DNA of 35,080 nt from Candidatus Zixiibacteriota bacterium. GTDB taxonomy: Bacteria; Zixibacteria; MSB-5A5; GN15; PGXB01. The position numbers were made by a program, and so were the translations under genes. Positions 17,054 through 24,311 of this stretch are shown here, one piece after another (within the stretch, counting starts at the first letter, position 1; the number at the start of each line of letters is the position of its first letter). Where the stretch lies: assembly GCA_020058225.1 (NCBI GenBank), contig JAGVEJ010000089.1, positions 1-35,080 on the forward strand, read 5' to 3'. Below the pieces are notes generated by a model. It did no database searches, was not told the DNA's origin, and was given only the letters and a program-made list of their open reading frames with translations.

Positions 17054-18394
17054 ATGGATATACTTGGATATCACATCAGCGAAGCAGATATTCAAATATT
17101 TTTGGGAGTTTTAGGTGTAATTATTGCTCTGCTCCTCTGGCGATTTGCACGCCGCGCCAAATCAACCAAAGAGACCGAAGCAAGAATATCAAATATCGAG
17201 AAAAACACCGAGCAGATTTTGGAAGTATTGAAGAAGAAGTATCCTGAGCTCTATCTGGACGGACTGGACTCGTCCCCTCCGCCCGTTTTTGACCCATTCG
17301 CAGAGGGAGCCAAGTTGATGGCTGAATATAAGTGGGACGCTGCCATCTCCGAATTTAAGAAATCAATAATATCAGCTACAGGAAGCCAGCGCGTGGCCCT
17401 ATATAACCTTATCGCGATATGCTATTATAGTTCCGGAAGACTTGAGTCTGCCCGCGAAAACCATGAAGAATCAAGAACTCTGGCCCTTGAATGTGGTGAT
17501 ACGACAGGTGAACCTGCCGCTTTGGGCAATCTGGCATTGATATATCACACGCAGGGTGATTTGAAAAAGGCGGAGGAGTATCATCAGGCCGCCTTGAAGA
17601 TTTATAGGCAAATAGGGAATCCGAAAGGCGAAGCCAATGCTTTGGGCAATCTGGGCGTGACATATTGCACGCAGGGGGATTTGAATAAAGCGGAGGAGTA
17701 TCATCGGGTCGCCTTGAAGATTCATAGGAAAATAAGGAATCGGGAAGGCGAAGCCGATCAATTGGGCAACATAGGGCGAATATATTTAGATAGGGGTGAC
17801 CTGGAGCAAGCGCTGAAATATCACCAGAAAGCTCTCAAAATTTACCGTGAGATTGGATGCAAACAAGGTGAAGCCAATCAATTGGCCAACACCGGGCTTA
17901 TATATAAAGTTAAGGGTGACCTGGAAAAGGAGCTTAAATATCATCAGGATGCTCTCAAAATTCACCAAGATATTGGATTCAAAGAAGGCGAAGCAGCTGG
18001 CTTGGGTAACATCGCACGTATATATTTTGCTAAGGGGGACTCGGAGCAGGCGCTAAAATATGTACGGAATTCTCTCAAAATTTACCAAGAGATTGGACAC
18101 AAACAAGGCGAAGCCAATGGATTGGGCAACATAGGGCTTATATATAGAGCTAAGGGTGACCTAGACCAGGCGCTGAAATATCATCAGGATGCTCTCAAAA
18201 TTCACCAAGAGATGGGAGATAGAAAAGGTCAAGCCTTTGACCTGATAAATATCGGGCTTATATATTCAGCTAAGGGCGACCCAGAGCAGGCGCTGAAATA
18301 TCTTCATGATGCTCTCACTATTTTCAAGCAAATCGGGATGAAGGAACAGATTGAAATCGTTGAAAGAAATATTCGCAAATTGAAAGGGGAATAG
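17054..18394 (+). CDS. Membrane-anchored TPR protein of kinesin-light-chain type
   Basis: This is a 446-residue protein. Residues ~13-32 form one transmembrane helix (IQIFLGVLGVIIALLLWRFA), followed by a basic stop-transfer stretch and a short coiled coil (~40-60). A first TPR (~80-140) precedes seven near-regular 40-residue units (~153-432), each with the pattern GEAxxLGNIGLIYxxKGDLxxALKYHQxALKIHQxIG. The rest of the protein is probably cytoplasmic. This long-helix TPR type (as in Rapsyn/LGN/kinesin light chain and bacterial Rap-like or signalling scaffolds) binds peptides or proteins. No enzymatic domain is attached. The DNA repeats with a 120-base period and high identity, so unit number may vary between strains. 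Confidence 0.85.
   Translation: MDILGYHISEADIQIFLGVLGVIIALLLWRFARRAKSTKETEARISNIEKNTEQILEVLKKKYPELYLDGLDSSPPPVFDPFAEGAKLMAEYKWDAAISEFKKSIISATGSQRVALYNLIAICYYSSGRLESARENHEESRTLALECGDTTGEPAALGNLALIYHTQGDLKKAEEYHQAALKIYRQIGNPKGEANALGNLGVTYCTQGDLNKAEEYHRVALKIHRKIRNREGEADQLGNIGRIYLDRGDLEQALKYHQKALKIYREIGCKQGEANQLANTGLIYKVKGDLEKELKYHQDALKIHQDIGFKEGEAAGLGNIARIYFAKGDSEQALKYVRNSLKIYQEIGHKQGEANGLGNIGLIYRAKGDLDQALKYHQDALKIHQEMGDRKGQAFDLINIGLIYSAKGDPEQALKYLHDALTIFKQIGMKEQIEIVERNIRKLKGE
17511..18350 (+). repeat. Seven tandem 120-bp repeats inside the TPR gene
   Basis: Units begin at about 17511, 17631, 17751, 17871, 17991, 18111 and 18231, each exactly 120 bases (40 codons). Segments such as GCGCTGAAATATCA and CATCAGGATGCTCTCAAAA recur identically in several units, so the similarity is at DNA level and not only protein level. 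This suggests recent expansion by unequal recombination or slippage. Confidence 0.85.
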
Positions 18395-18599
18395 GGCGCC
18401 CGAAACTCCACATTCTGCCGTGTTGTGCGCGGCAGCCTCCCCACATCTGCCCGTACACGCCCCTAACCCCCCAAATTCACTACCAAACCGATGGTGATTT
18501 CCCCGCTTCCCCTTATATATGGAGCATAATATGAATCTTTTCGAAAAAAAAACGGTCAAGAGATTTCTTGTGTTTTCTGGAAATAAATTTGGGAGAATT

Positions 18600-18657
18600 C
18601 CGTCAGGAAAGGGTTCCTGACGGCGCATAAAAGAGCGTCAGGAGGGACTCCCGACGC
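18600..18657. repeat. Two adjacent hairpin repeats
   Basis: CCGTCAGGAA/TTCCTGACGG (18600-18623, AGGG loop) is followed by GCGTCAGGAG/CTCCCGACGC (18635-18657, GGA loop, one mismatch). The first is the counterpart of the hairpin at 24195-24218. Confidence 0.72.
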
Positions 18658-18773
18658 CGCTTAAAAGAATTTCGGACAGGATGGTCCGCCGCGGCGGGCC
18701 GCGCACAACCTCCTACAAAAATTTGTAGCGGTACTCTCCGTGTGCCCCATTATTATCCGGGGTACTATTCTTT

Positions 18774-18796
18774 GGGCGCATGCCATGCGCCCCTAC
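18774..18796. repeat. GGGCGCATG palindrome
   Basis: GGGCGCATG and CATGCGCCC flank a single C (18774-18792), followed by CTAC. A partial copy stands just after gyrB (~34925). Confidence 0.65.
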
Positions 18797-18841
18797 CACT
18801 GAAATTTTTTTTAAAAATGAATGAAGAAACTAATCGGATTA

Positions 18842-20146
18842 TCAGGCGGATGCACCGACCCGCTTTATGCTGTCCAGCTGTTGGCGAATCTTGGTCTCAA
18901 TATCCGGAAGATAGGAATCATCATTATACATGGTTGACTCAAAAGTCGCCATTTTCTTGAGCTCATCCAATATCATTGAAACCGTCTCAACGGCTTCGTT
19001 GATCGCCTCCGCGGAAAGCAATCCGACCCCGGTCTTATCAACTATTTCGCCTCGATTGAGGGCTGATTCCAACTGATGGGTTCGTTCCAAAATGACGTTA
19101 TTGGCATTTTCGAGGTGATGACTAAAGATCGCAGAAACCATCTTCAATGATTCTAAAGCCGCTCTTTTGGCCTGATCCCGGGCAATCTGCTGTTGCATTA
19201 TCCGGTTTTCGCGCAAAAGATTTTCCACTGCAATATATTGCTTGAAAAGCAGACGATTCGATTCCTGGAAAATCTCCTCCATACTCCCGATTTCTATTTC
19301 AAGATATCCGGATTCTCTTATAACCTCATTTAATATGCATTCTTCAAATCTTGCCAGAGCGGCATTTGATAATCCGAGATTCGATGTAATCAAATCCCTA
19401 TTTTCCAACATTTTGGATTCAGGGGGAGGCATATTATAAACCCGGAATCGGGAAATCTGGTTGGCAAGATTGACAATCTGCGCCAGCAGATGATCGGCTG
19501 TCTTATCATTTGGCGAAAAAACGGCATGATGGCTTCCTACGGCTTCGCCTATTATGCGGGGGACATTCCATTGCTCAAGCAAAAATTGACCTACTCGGGC
19601 ATGATTGGTACCCCACGTTCGTTCCTCAAGCGCCAATTGGTTTTCGCCGATTTCTACCAATTTCCATATTCTCCTGAACTCAGCCGGGAATGAGGCCTCC
19701 AATACCAGAGTTCCAATTTCATGCAACATTCCAGCGACAAAGGCTTCCTCGGCCGGTTGATATCCTGTTGCTTCGGCAATCATCTTGGCGGCAATGGCCA
19801 CCTCAAGCGAATGACGCCAGAACCTTTTCCTATCAATTGTCGCATTTACCTTATTTATTTTATCATATAAAGAACTGGAAAGTGCAATGGCCGTAACTGT
19901 TCTCAACCCCAATATGACCACGGCCTGATTGACCGTGGTGATTTTGGTTACCGGTCCGTAATGTGGGGAATTGACAATCCGAAGGAGCTTGGCGGTCAAA
20001 GCCGGATCTTTCATAATGATTGCCGCCAAATTTCCTGCTGATGAATTGGGATCCGAGGCAACCTTCAAGACCTCCATCAATACCTGCGGCAACGATGAGA
20101 GTTCCTTGTGGTCGCTGAGAATTTTATTGAATATTTCCTGAGTCAT
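18842..20146 (-). CDS. HDOD-domain signalling protein with histidine-kinase-like helical tail
   Basis: This is a 434-residue protein. Residues ~10-210 form an HDOD domain: SSLPQVLMEVLKVASDPNSS, DPALTAKLLRIVNSPHYG, ILGLRTVTAIALSSSLYD and FVAGMLHEIGTLVLE are typical. HDOD proteins are non-enzymatic relatives of HD hydrolases that act in signalling, often with response regulators. A middle helical region (~220-330) follows. The C-terminal part, AIFSHHLENANNVILERTHQ at 339-358 and a second helix, resembles the dimerisation/phosphoacceptor helices of a histidine kinase (candidate H343 or H344), but there is no ATPase domain after it. It may be a phosphotransfer or docking module. It follows the MBL gene by 200 bases, with a repeat in between. 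Confidence 0.85.
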   Translation of the reverse strand: MTQEIFNKILSDHKELSSLPQVLMEVLKVASDPNSSAGNLAAIIMKDPALTAKLLRIVNSPHYGPVTKITTVNQAVVILGLRTVTAIALSSSLYDKINKVNATIDRKRFWRHSLEVAIAAKMIAEATGYQPAEEAFVAGMLHEIGTLVLEASFPAEFRRIWKLVEIGENQLALEERTWGTNHARVGQFLLEQWNVPRIIGEAVGSHHAVFSPNDKTADHLLAQIVNLANQISRFRVYNMPPPESKMLENRDLITSNLGLSNAALARFEECILNEVIRESGYLEIEIGSMEEIFQESNRLLFKQYIAVENLLRENRIMQQQIARDQAKRAALESLKMVSAIFSHHLENANNVILERTHQLESALNRGEIVDKTGVGLLSAEAINEAVETVSMILDELKKMATFESTMYNDDSYLPDIETKIRQQLDSIKRVGASA

Positions 20147-20215
20147 AATTAGCCTCTTGCCCGCATATACTTTTTATCGGCGGGAAGAGAGAATTTTTTA
20201 TATCCATTTTTGGAC

Positions 20216-20326
20216 TTGTTGAAAAAGCTCGTTTATCGTGGGATATAGGAAGAATGTCAAAACCGCAAGGGGTTTTGACCTACAAAAAATCAATCATTTA
20301 GGGCCAATTGGGGTTTTTTAACCCTC
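20216..20326. repeat. MITE-like palindromic element between the MBL and HDOD genes
   Basis: The left end TTGTTGAAAAAGCTCG (20216-20231) and right end GGGGTTTTTTAACCC (20310-20324) resemble the ends of the element at 31121-31265. Inside is a 9-bp hairpin GTCAAAACC/GGTTTTGAC (20256-20264 and 20271-20279) with a GCAAGG loop, followed by CCTACAAAAAA. It is 111 bases long and non-coding. Confidence 0.6.
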
Positions 20327-20346
20327 ATGTGGCCAGAGGGGTAGTT

Positions 20347-21732
20347 CTACAATTCCACGGTTTGGTCAAGAGAGGGTATCAGACAATCCCACCCTCGCTC
20401 GTCTTTCAGGTGGGCCGCCATGGCTGTGGATTGCGTTAATTCGCCATGGGTCACAAATACTTTTTTCGGTTTGGTTTTGAGCGGTTCCAACCAATGAAGC
20501 AATTCGAAGAAATCGGCATGCCCCGAGAGACCATGAAGGGAGATTATTTTGGCATTTACTCGCGCTAAGGTTTTATGAATATATATTTCCTTCTCGCCAT
20601 CCATCAATCTGCGCCCGGGGGTACCTTCGGCCATAAAGCCGACCAACGCCACAATTACATTTGGATCATGCAAGCGATTCAACATGTGATGCAATATTCT
20701 TCCTCCGGAAAGCATCCCGCTGGCGGAAATTATGATGGCCGGTCCTTTTAATCTATTGAGCTGTTGAGAATCTTTTTTCTCTTTGTGGAAATAAATATTT
20801 CTGCTATTCAGCAGGCTTTCATCGCTGTGTAATTCTTCGGGATCTATGGAATGATATGAAATATATTTTCTGTAAATGTCGGTGGTTGAGATAGCCATTG
20901 GGGAGTCGATATGGATGTCAATTGTAGGGATTCTCTTATGACGAATTAAATGATTGACAAGATAGACTATTTGCTGGGTGCGTCCGACGGCAAAAGCCGG
21001 GATAAGAAGAATCGATTTGCGTTCGATTATTTCGTTAATCATCTTTTCAAATTCAAATTCCGGGTCTTCCGGTGCATGAATGCGCCCGCCATAGGTTGAT
21101 TCGCAGACCAAGTAATCGGTTGCCGGCGGTTCGGCGGGGTTATTGGTAAGCGGGTTGCCATATCGGCCAACATCACCGGAGAAGAAAATGGAAATCTTTT
21201 TTGATCCATCATTCAGTTCAAGTTCCACTCCGGCGGCGCCCAAAATATGTCCGGCATCGTGCAATCTGAACCGTATCTCTTTTCCAAGCGCCATCCATTC
21301 CATATATGAAGCGTCTTCAAAAAAGCGCATGGCTTCTTCGGCATCATCAGTGGTAAAAAGCGGCAGGGCTTTCTCATGGCGAGTTAGCCTCTTCTTATTG
21401 CGGTATTCAGCATCTTCCATCTGCAAATGGGCGGCATCAAGCAGGGAAATATGGCCTATCTCGGCCGTGGGCGGAGTACAATATACCGTTCCCCGAAACC
21501 CCTCTTTGACCAATTTGGGCAGATATCCGATATGATCAATATGACAGTGAGTTAGAATAACATTTTCGACTTCCGATGGGTCAAACGGCAATTGTTGCCA
21601 ATTGCGGAGACGGAGCTCGCGCCCCCCTTGAAACATCCCGCAATCAATCAATATTTTTCGTTTATTGACCGAAATCAAGTATTTGGAGCCGGTTACGGTG
21701 CCGGCGGCGCCATGGAAGGATAACTGAATCAC
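20347..21732 (-). CDS. Beta-CASP metallo-beta-lactamase fold protein (RNase-like, CPSF73/Ysh1 type)
   Basis: This is a 461-residue protein. The zinc motif H62-x-H64-x-D66-H67 (LTHCHIDHIGYLP) heads a metallo-beta-lactamase domain, with further ligands in DAGHILGAAGVEL and FFSGDVGRYGNPL. The beta-CASP insert follows (ILLIPAFAVGRTQQIVYLVN). The C-terminal RNA-metabolising domain contains ISASGMLSGGRILHHMLNRL, GFMAEGTPGRRLMDG and SLHGLSGHADFFELLHWL, with VFVTHGE near the end. Family members are endo/exonucleases acting on RNA; the cellular target here is unknown, and it is a separate lineage from RNase J. It lies 114 bases downstream of tetR on the same strand and could share its transcript. Confidence 0.92.
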   Translation of the reverse strand: MIQLSFHGAAGTVTGSKYLISVNKRKILIDCGMFQGGRELRLRNWQQLPFDPSEVENVILTHCHIDHIGYLPKLVKEGFRGTVYCTPPTAEIGHISLLDAAHLQMEDAEYRNKKRLTRHEKALPLFTTDDAEEAMRFFEDASYMEWMALGKEIRFRLHDAGHILGAAGVELELNDGSKKISIFFSGDVGRYGNPLTNNPAEPPATDYLVCESTYGGRIHAPEDPEFEFEKMINEIIERKSILLIPAFAVGRTQQIVYLVNHLIRHKRIPTIDIHIDSPMAISTTDIYRKYISYHSIDPEELHSDESLLNSRNIYFHKEKKDSQQLNRLKGPAIIISASGMLSGGRILHHMLNRLHDPNVIVALVGFMAEGTPGRRLMDGEKEIYIHKTLARVNAKIISLHGLSGHADFFELLHWLEPLKTKPKKVFVTHGELTQSTAMAAHLKDERGWDCLIPSLDQTVEL

Positions 21733-21846
21733 AAAAATTGAGCCTTTCTGTTGTCAGCATTCAAATATGGGGAATAATCTAAGTGGATGGGGATTGTAGC
21801 GCAATATAATTAATAGAAAGACGGCAGATTTAACAGGTGATGATTT

Positions 21847-22503
21847 TCAAGCGCCAATTCCATCAAACAATAATTCCATTATACTTTTCAGGCGATTCTC
21901 AAGATTTATTCGCGAGCGTGGAGATTTCTGCCAAGCCGGAGATTTCTCTATTATTTCGTTAAGACCGGATAATATCAAAACTATCATAGCCTGCTCCGCA
22001 TCACGCCGAATCTCGCCGGTCTGACTGCCGCGCGCAATGATACTTGCCAAATATTGAGATTGAATTGATGATATAAGATAAGTAAAATCATTTGTAAGCA
22101 GAGAATCATTTTCATGTCGGACTTTGATATAAAATCTGAATGAAATCCGGTTTTCGTCCCAGAAATCCAATTGTGATAAGAAGTAATTGATTATTCTGTC
22201 CTTGGCTCTAATGGCAAATTCCCGAGAAAAATAATCATCCCAATATTTCCTGTAATCATTGGCAAACATTTCCAGCAAAAAAGTGAACAGCTTTTCTTTG
22301 CTGGAGAAATATTGGAACAGGGAGCCTTTGGAAATCCCGGCATTCTCGGCTATTTCATCGAGGGAGACACGGTCAAACACCTTTTCCGAAAAAACGTTTA
22401 TGGCCGCTTGATATATCTGTTCCTTTTTTAAAACGGAGAGCCTGCGGAAGGTGGAAGTTACAATCTTTTGCGTTTCCAATTTTACGATTATATTTTCATC
22501 CAT
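21847..22503 (-). CDS. TetR/AcrR-family transcriptional repressor
   Basis: This is a 218-residue protein. The DNA-binding head lies at ~25-72 with the helix-turn-helix VSLDEIAENAGISKGSLFQYFSSKEKLF, which is the TetR signature. The start also carries an N-terminal extension of about 20 residues. The C-terminal ligand-binding part (~75-218) is helical and not assignable to a ligand; aromatic content suggests a hydrophobic effector such as an acyl chain. Its own promoter contains a long palindrome (22516-22547), so it very likely represses itself. The divergent neighbour is inositol-3-phosphate synthase and the downstream neighbour is the MBL protein; either could be a further target. Confidence 0.92.
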   Translation of the reverse strand: MDENIIVKLETQKIVTSTFRRLSVLKKEQIYQAAINVFSEKVFDRVSLDEIAENAGISKGSLFQYFSSKEKLFTFLLEMFANDYRKYWDDYFSREFAIRAKDRIINYFLSQLDFWDENRISFRFYIKVRHENDSLLTNDFTYLISSIQSQYLASIIARGSQTGEIRRDAEQAMIVLILSGLNEIIEKSPAWQKSPRSRINLENRLKSIMELLFDGIGA

Positions 22504-22515
22504 AAGCTATCCGCC

Positions 22516-22547
22516 TATAATATATGACTATATGGTCACATATTATA
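22516..22547. promoter_or_regulatory. Palindromic operator, probably for the adjacent TetR regulator
   Basis: Half-sites TATAATATATGAC (22516-22528) and GTCACATATTATA (22535-22547) are 13 bp each, complementary at 12 of 13 positions, around a TATATG centre. The right half contains the -10 box of the minus-strand tetR promoter, so a bound dimer would block transcription. The operator lies 13 bases upstream of the tetR ATG. Confidence 0.8.
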
Positions 22548-22570
22548 AACCAATATATTATTAACGTCAA
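22542..22570 (-). promoter_or_regulatory. tetR promoter
   Basis: Read on the minus strand, TTGACG (22570-22565) and TATAAT (22547-22542) are separated by 17 bases. The -10 box lies within the palindromic operator. Confidence 0.78.
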
Positions 22571-22578
22571 TTATTTTC

Positions 22579-22606
22579 TTGACCGGGCGTGAATTATTTA
22601 TACATT
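22579..22606 (+). promoter_or_regulatory. Possible promoter of the inositol-3-phosphate synthase gene
   Basis: TTGACC (22579-22584) and TACATT (22601-22606) have a 16-base spacer; the -10 match is only moderate. The ATG at 22639 is preceded by AAAGGA near 22624-22629. Confidence 0.45.
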
Positions 22607-22638
22607 ACCTCAGAATAAAATAAGAAAGGATTTCTGCC

Positions 22639-23823
22639 ATGGCGAAAGTCAGAGTTGCAATAATTGGAGTTGGGAATTGTGCCTCATCATTTGTGCAAGG
22701 TGTTGAGTTTTATAAAAAGGCCCGCGAGGATGAATCTATTCCCGGCCTTATGCATGTTAATCTTGGCGGATATCATGTAAGCGATATAGAATTTTCCGCC
22801 GCCATTGACATCGATAAAAACAAGGTGGGCAAGGATCTTGCCGAAGCGATTTTCACCAAGCCAAACAATACCTATAAATTTGCATCTGTCCCCAAGACCG
22901 GTATTATTGTTCAGCGCGGTATGACTCATGATGGATTGGGGAAATATCTTTCCGAAATTATCGAGAAAGCCCCCGGCGATACGGTTGATATTGTAAAGCT
23001 ACTCAAAGAGACTAAGACCGATGTGGTAGTGAGTTACCTGCCTGTCGGCTCGGAAGAGGCGACCAAATGGTATGTTGAGCAGATTCTTGATGCCGGATGC
23101 GGATTTATTAATTGTATTCCGGTTTTTATCGGTCGCGAACCCTACTGGCAAAATAGATTTGCCGAGAAGGGGCTTCCGGTAATCGGCGATGATATTAAAT
23201 CACAGGTAGGCGCTACGATTGTGCATCGGGTGCTTACTCGTCTTTTCCGCGACCGCGGGGTCAAGTTGGATAGAACCAGCCAGCTAAATGTTGGCGGAAA
23301 CACCGATTTTCTAAATATGCTGGAACGTTCGCGTCTTGAATCGAAAAAAATCTCCAAGACTAATGCCGTTACCAGTCAACTTGATTATGAAATAGGGAAA
23401 GACAATGTGCATATTGGTCCCTCGGACTATGTCGCCTGGCTGCTCGATAGAAAATGGGCGTATATTCGTATGGAAGGAACTACCTTTGGAAATGTCCCGC
23501 TCAATGTCGAGCTGAAGCTTGAAGTTTGGGATTCTCCTAATTCCGCCGGTGTGGTGATTGATGCTGTTCGGTGCTGTAAGCTTGCTATAGATAACGGACT
23601 GACCGGTACCATGAAAGCCCCGTCCGCATATTTTATGAAATCGCCGCCGGTGCAGTATACCGATGAGGAAGCCCGCCGGATGACCGAGGAATTTATTCTG
23701 AAGTACGGCTGGAAGGGCGATTCCAAGGCGGCCAAGCGAAAAATGGTTATCAAGGGAGCCAAAGAAGAAACGGTTGTCATGCCAAAACGGAAGGTTGTCC
23801 GGAAGACGCTATTGAAGAAGTAA
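22639..23823 (+). CDS. ino1: myo-Inositol-1-phosphate (inositol-3-phosphate) synthase
   Basis: This 394-residue enzyme converts glucose-6-phosphate to inositol phosphate with internally recycled NAD. It resembles the short actinobacterial/archaeal Ino1 type. The Rossmann start is [20 protein letters not shown], followed by [25 protein letters not shown], then [16 protein letters not shown], the catalytic-domain stretch [33 protein letters not shown] and [16 protein letters not shown]. The last 32 residues (363-394) are a lysine/arginine-rich extension ([32 protein letters not shown]) beyond the usual end. Likely products are inositol lipids or compatible solutes; no phosphatidylinositol synthase is adjacent. 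It is divergent from tetR and may be part of its regulon. Confidence 0.93.
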   Translation: MAKVRVAIIGVGNCASSFVQGVEFYKKAREDESIPGLMHVNLGGYHVSDIEFSAAIDIDKNKVGKDLAEAIFTKPNNTYKFASVPKTGIIVQRGMTHDGLGKYLSEIIEKAPGDTVDIVKLLKETKTDVVVSYLPVGSEEATKWYVEQILDAGCGFINCIPVFIGREPYWQNRFAEKGLPVIGDDIKSQVGATIVHRVLTRLFRDRGVKLDRTSQLNVGGNTDFLNMLERSRLESKKISKTNAVTSQLDYEIGKDNVHIGPSDYVAWLLDRKWAYIRMEGTTFGNVPLNVELKLEVWDSPNSAGVVIDAVRCCKLAIDNGLTGTMKAPSAYFMKSPPVQYTDEEARRMTEEFILKYGWKGDSKAAKRKMVIKGAKEETVVMPKRKVVRKTLLKK

Positions 23824-23860
23824 AGGCTTTTTTGATGAATGAGAGTATCTACCCTTGCCC

Positions 23861-23944
23861 GGTTCCGACATAGTCGGAATTCACATCTGCCAGTGCTACA
23901 CAATAGCTCAGGGGCAGATGAGGACATCTGCCGCCCACACAACG
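23861..23944. repeat. Palindromic dispersed repeat, copy B
   Basis: The copy begins with GGTTCCGACATAGTCGGAA, itself a 7-bp hairpin, then TTCACATCTGCC, a ~20-base spacer and AGGGGCAGATGAGGAC. It ends with GCCGCCCACACAA. The core words CACATCTGCCA, AGGGGCAGATG and CCGCCCACACA are shared with copy A at 31158-31245, in the same order and at nearly the same spacing. Confidence 0.7.
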
Positions 23945-24037
23945 AAAAAAGATTTGTAATCGTCGGGTCACAATTTTCCGTCAAGAGCCGGATTTACCAA
24001 CAGATTCGCGTTGCGAGTCTGAAACCAGGACCCGACG

Positions 24038-24092
24038 AAACTCTCCCAAGATCAGAAAACTTTCAAAGCCAGAAAACTCTCCCAAAGCCAGA
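24038..24092. repeat. Three short tandem repeats
   Basis: Units AAACTCTCCCAAGATCAGA (24038-24056), AAACTTTCAAAGCCAGA (24057-24073) and AAACTCTCCCAAAGCCAGA (24074-24092) are 17-19 bases long and follow directly on one another. They lie just after the TCGTCGGGTC inverted repeat. Confidence 0.65.
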
Positions 24093-24194
24093 TGGTATCT
24101 TTTTAGTGTCCTGTCCCAGAAATGTATTAACATAAAGGTATGGCTCTCATCGCGGCGTCGTCCGCCGCAGGCGGATTTCCCGACGCAATGAATT

Positions 24195-24218
24195 CCGGCA
24201 GGAAGGGGTTCCTGCCGG
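24195..24218. repeat. Perfect 10-bp hairpin repeat
   Basis: CCGGCAGGAA, loop GGGG, TTCCTGCCGG. The same design with two compensating base changes occurs at 18600-18623 (CCGTCAGGAA, AGGG, TTCCTGACGG). There is no T run after it, so it is not a standard terminator. Confidence 0.75.
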
Positions 24219-24311
24219 GGCATTCCGGTTAACGCTGTAAAGAAGCATTAGGGACACCACATTAGCTTATGAGACAGCGTTGTCTGTCGTTCATATTATT
24301 TATTTTAAATT

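Larger units (their letters stand above)
18395..18841. repeat. Intergenic region packed with palindromic repeats
   Basis: This 447-base gap between convergent genes has no credible ORF. It contains a 10-bp perfect hairpin with AGGG loop (18600-18623), a second hairpin GCGTCAGGAG/CTCCCGACGC with one mismatch (18635-18657), and GGTCCGCCG/CGGCGGGCC (18683-18700). CTACAAA/TTTGTAG (18713-18728) and GGGCGCATG/CATGCGCCC (18774-18792) follow. A CCACATCTGCCC segment near 18439 recalls the repeats at 23.9 and 31.2 kb. Some hairpins may also end the two converging transcripts, but none has a T run directly after it. Confidence 0.7.
23824..24311. repeat. Intergenic region with several repeat modules
   Basis: This 488-base gap between convergent genes has no credible ORF. 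It holds a palindromic element at 23861-23944 related to 31158-31245, and a 10-bp inverted repeat TCGTCGGGTC/GACCCGACGA (23960-23969, 24029-24038) enclosing CAGATTCGC/GCGAGTCTG. Three imperfect tandem units of 17-19 bases (24038-24092) follow. Then come a hairpin TCCGCC/GGCGGA (24161-24175) inside GCGTCG/CGACGC, and a perfect 10-bp hairpin CCGGCAGGAA/TTCCTGCCGG with GGGG loop (24195-24218). Confidence 0.72.

Noticed and set aside
16914-17114. 66-codon ORF between the DUF4145 and TPR genes
   Set aside because: It overlaps the TPR gene start in another frame and spans its promoter; no ribosome site or family resemblance.
17511-18350. CRISPR-like array
   Set aside because: The regular repeats are 120 bases, in frame, and encode TPR units; there is no repeat-spacer pattern and no cas gene.
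24195-24218. Rho-independent terminator for ino1 or the MFS gene
   Set aside because: The stem is strong but no T run follows on either strand, and the same hairpin is dispersed elsewhere.
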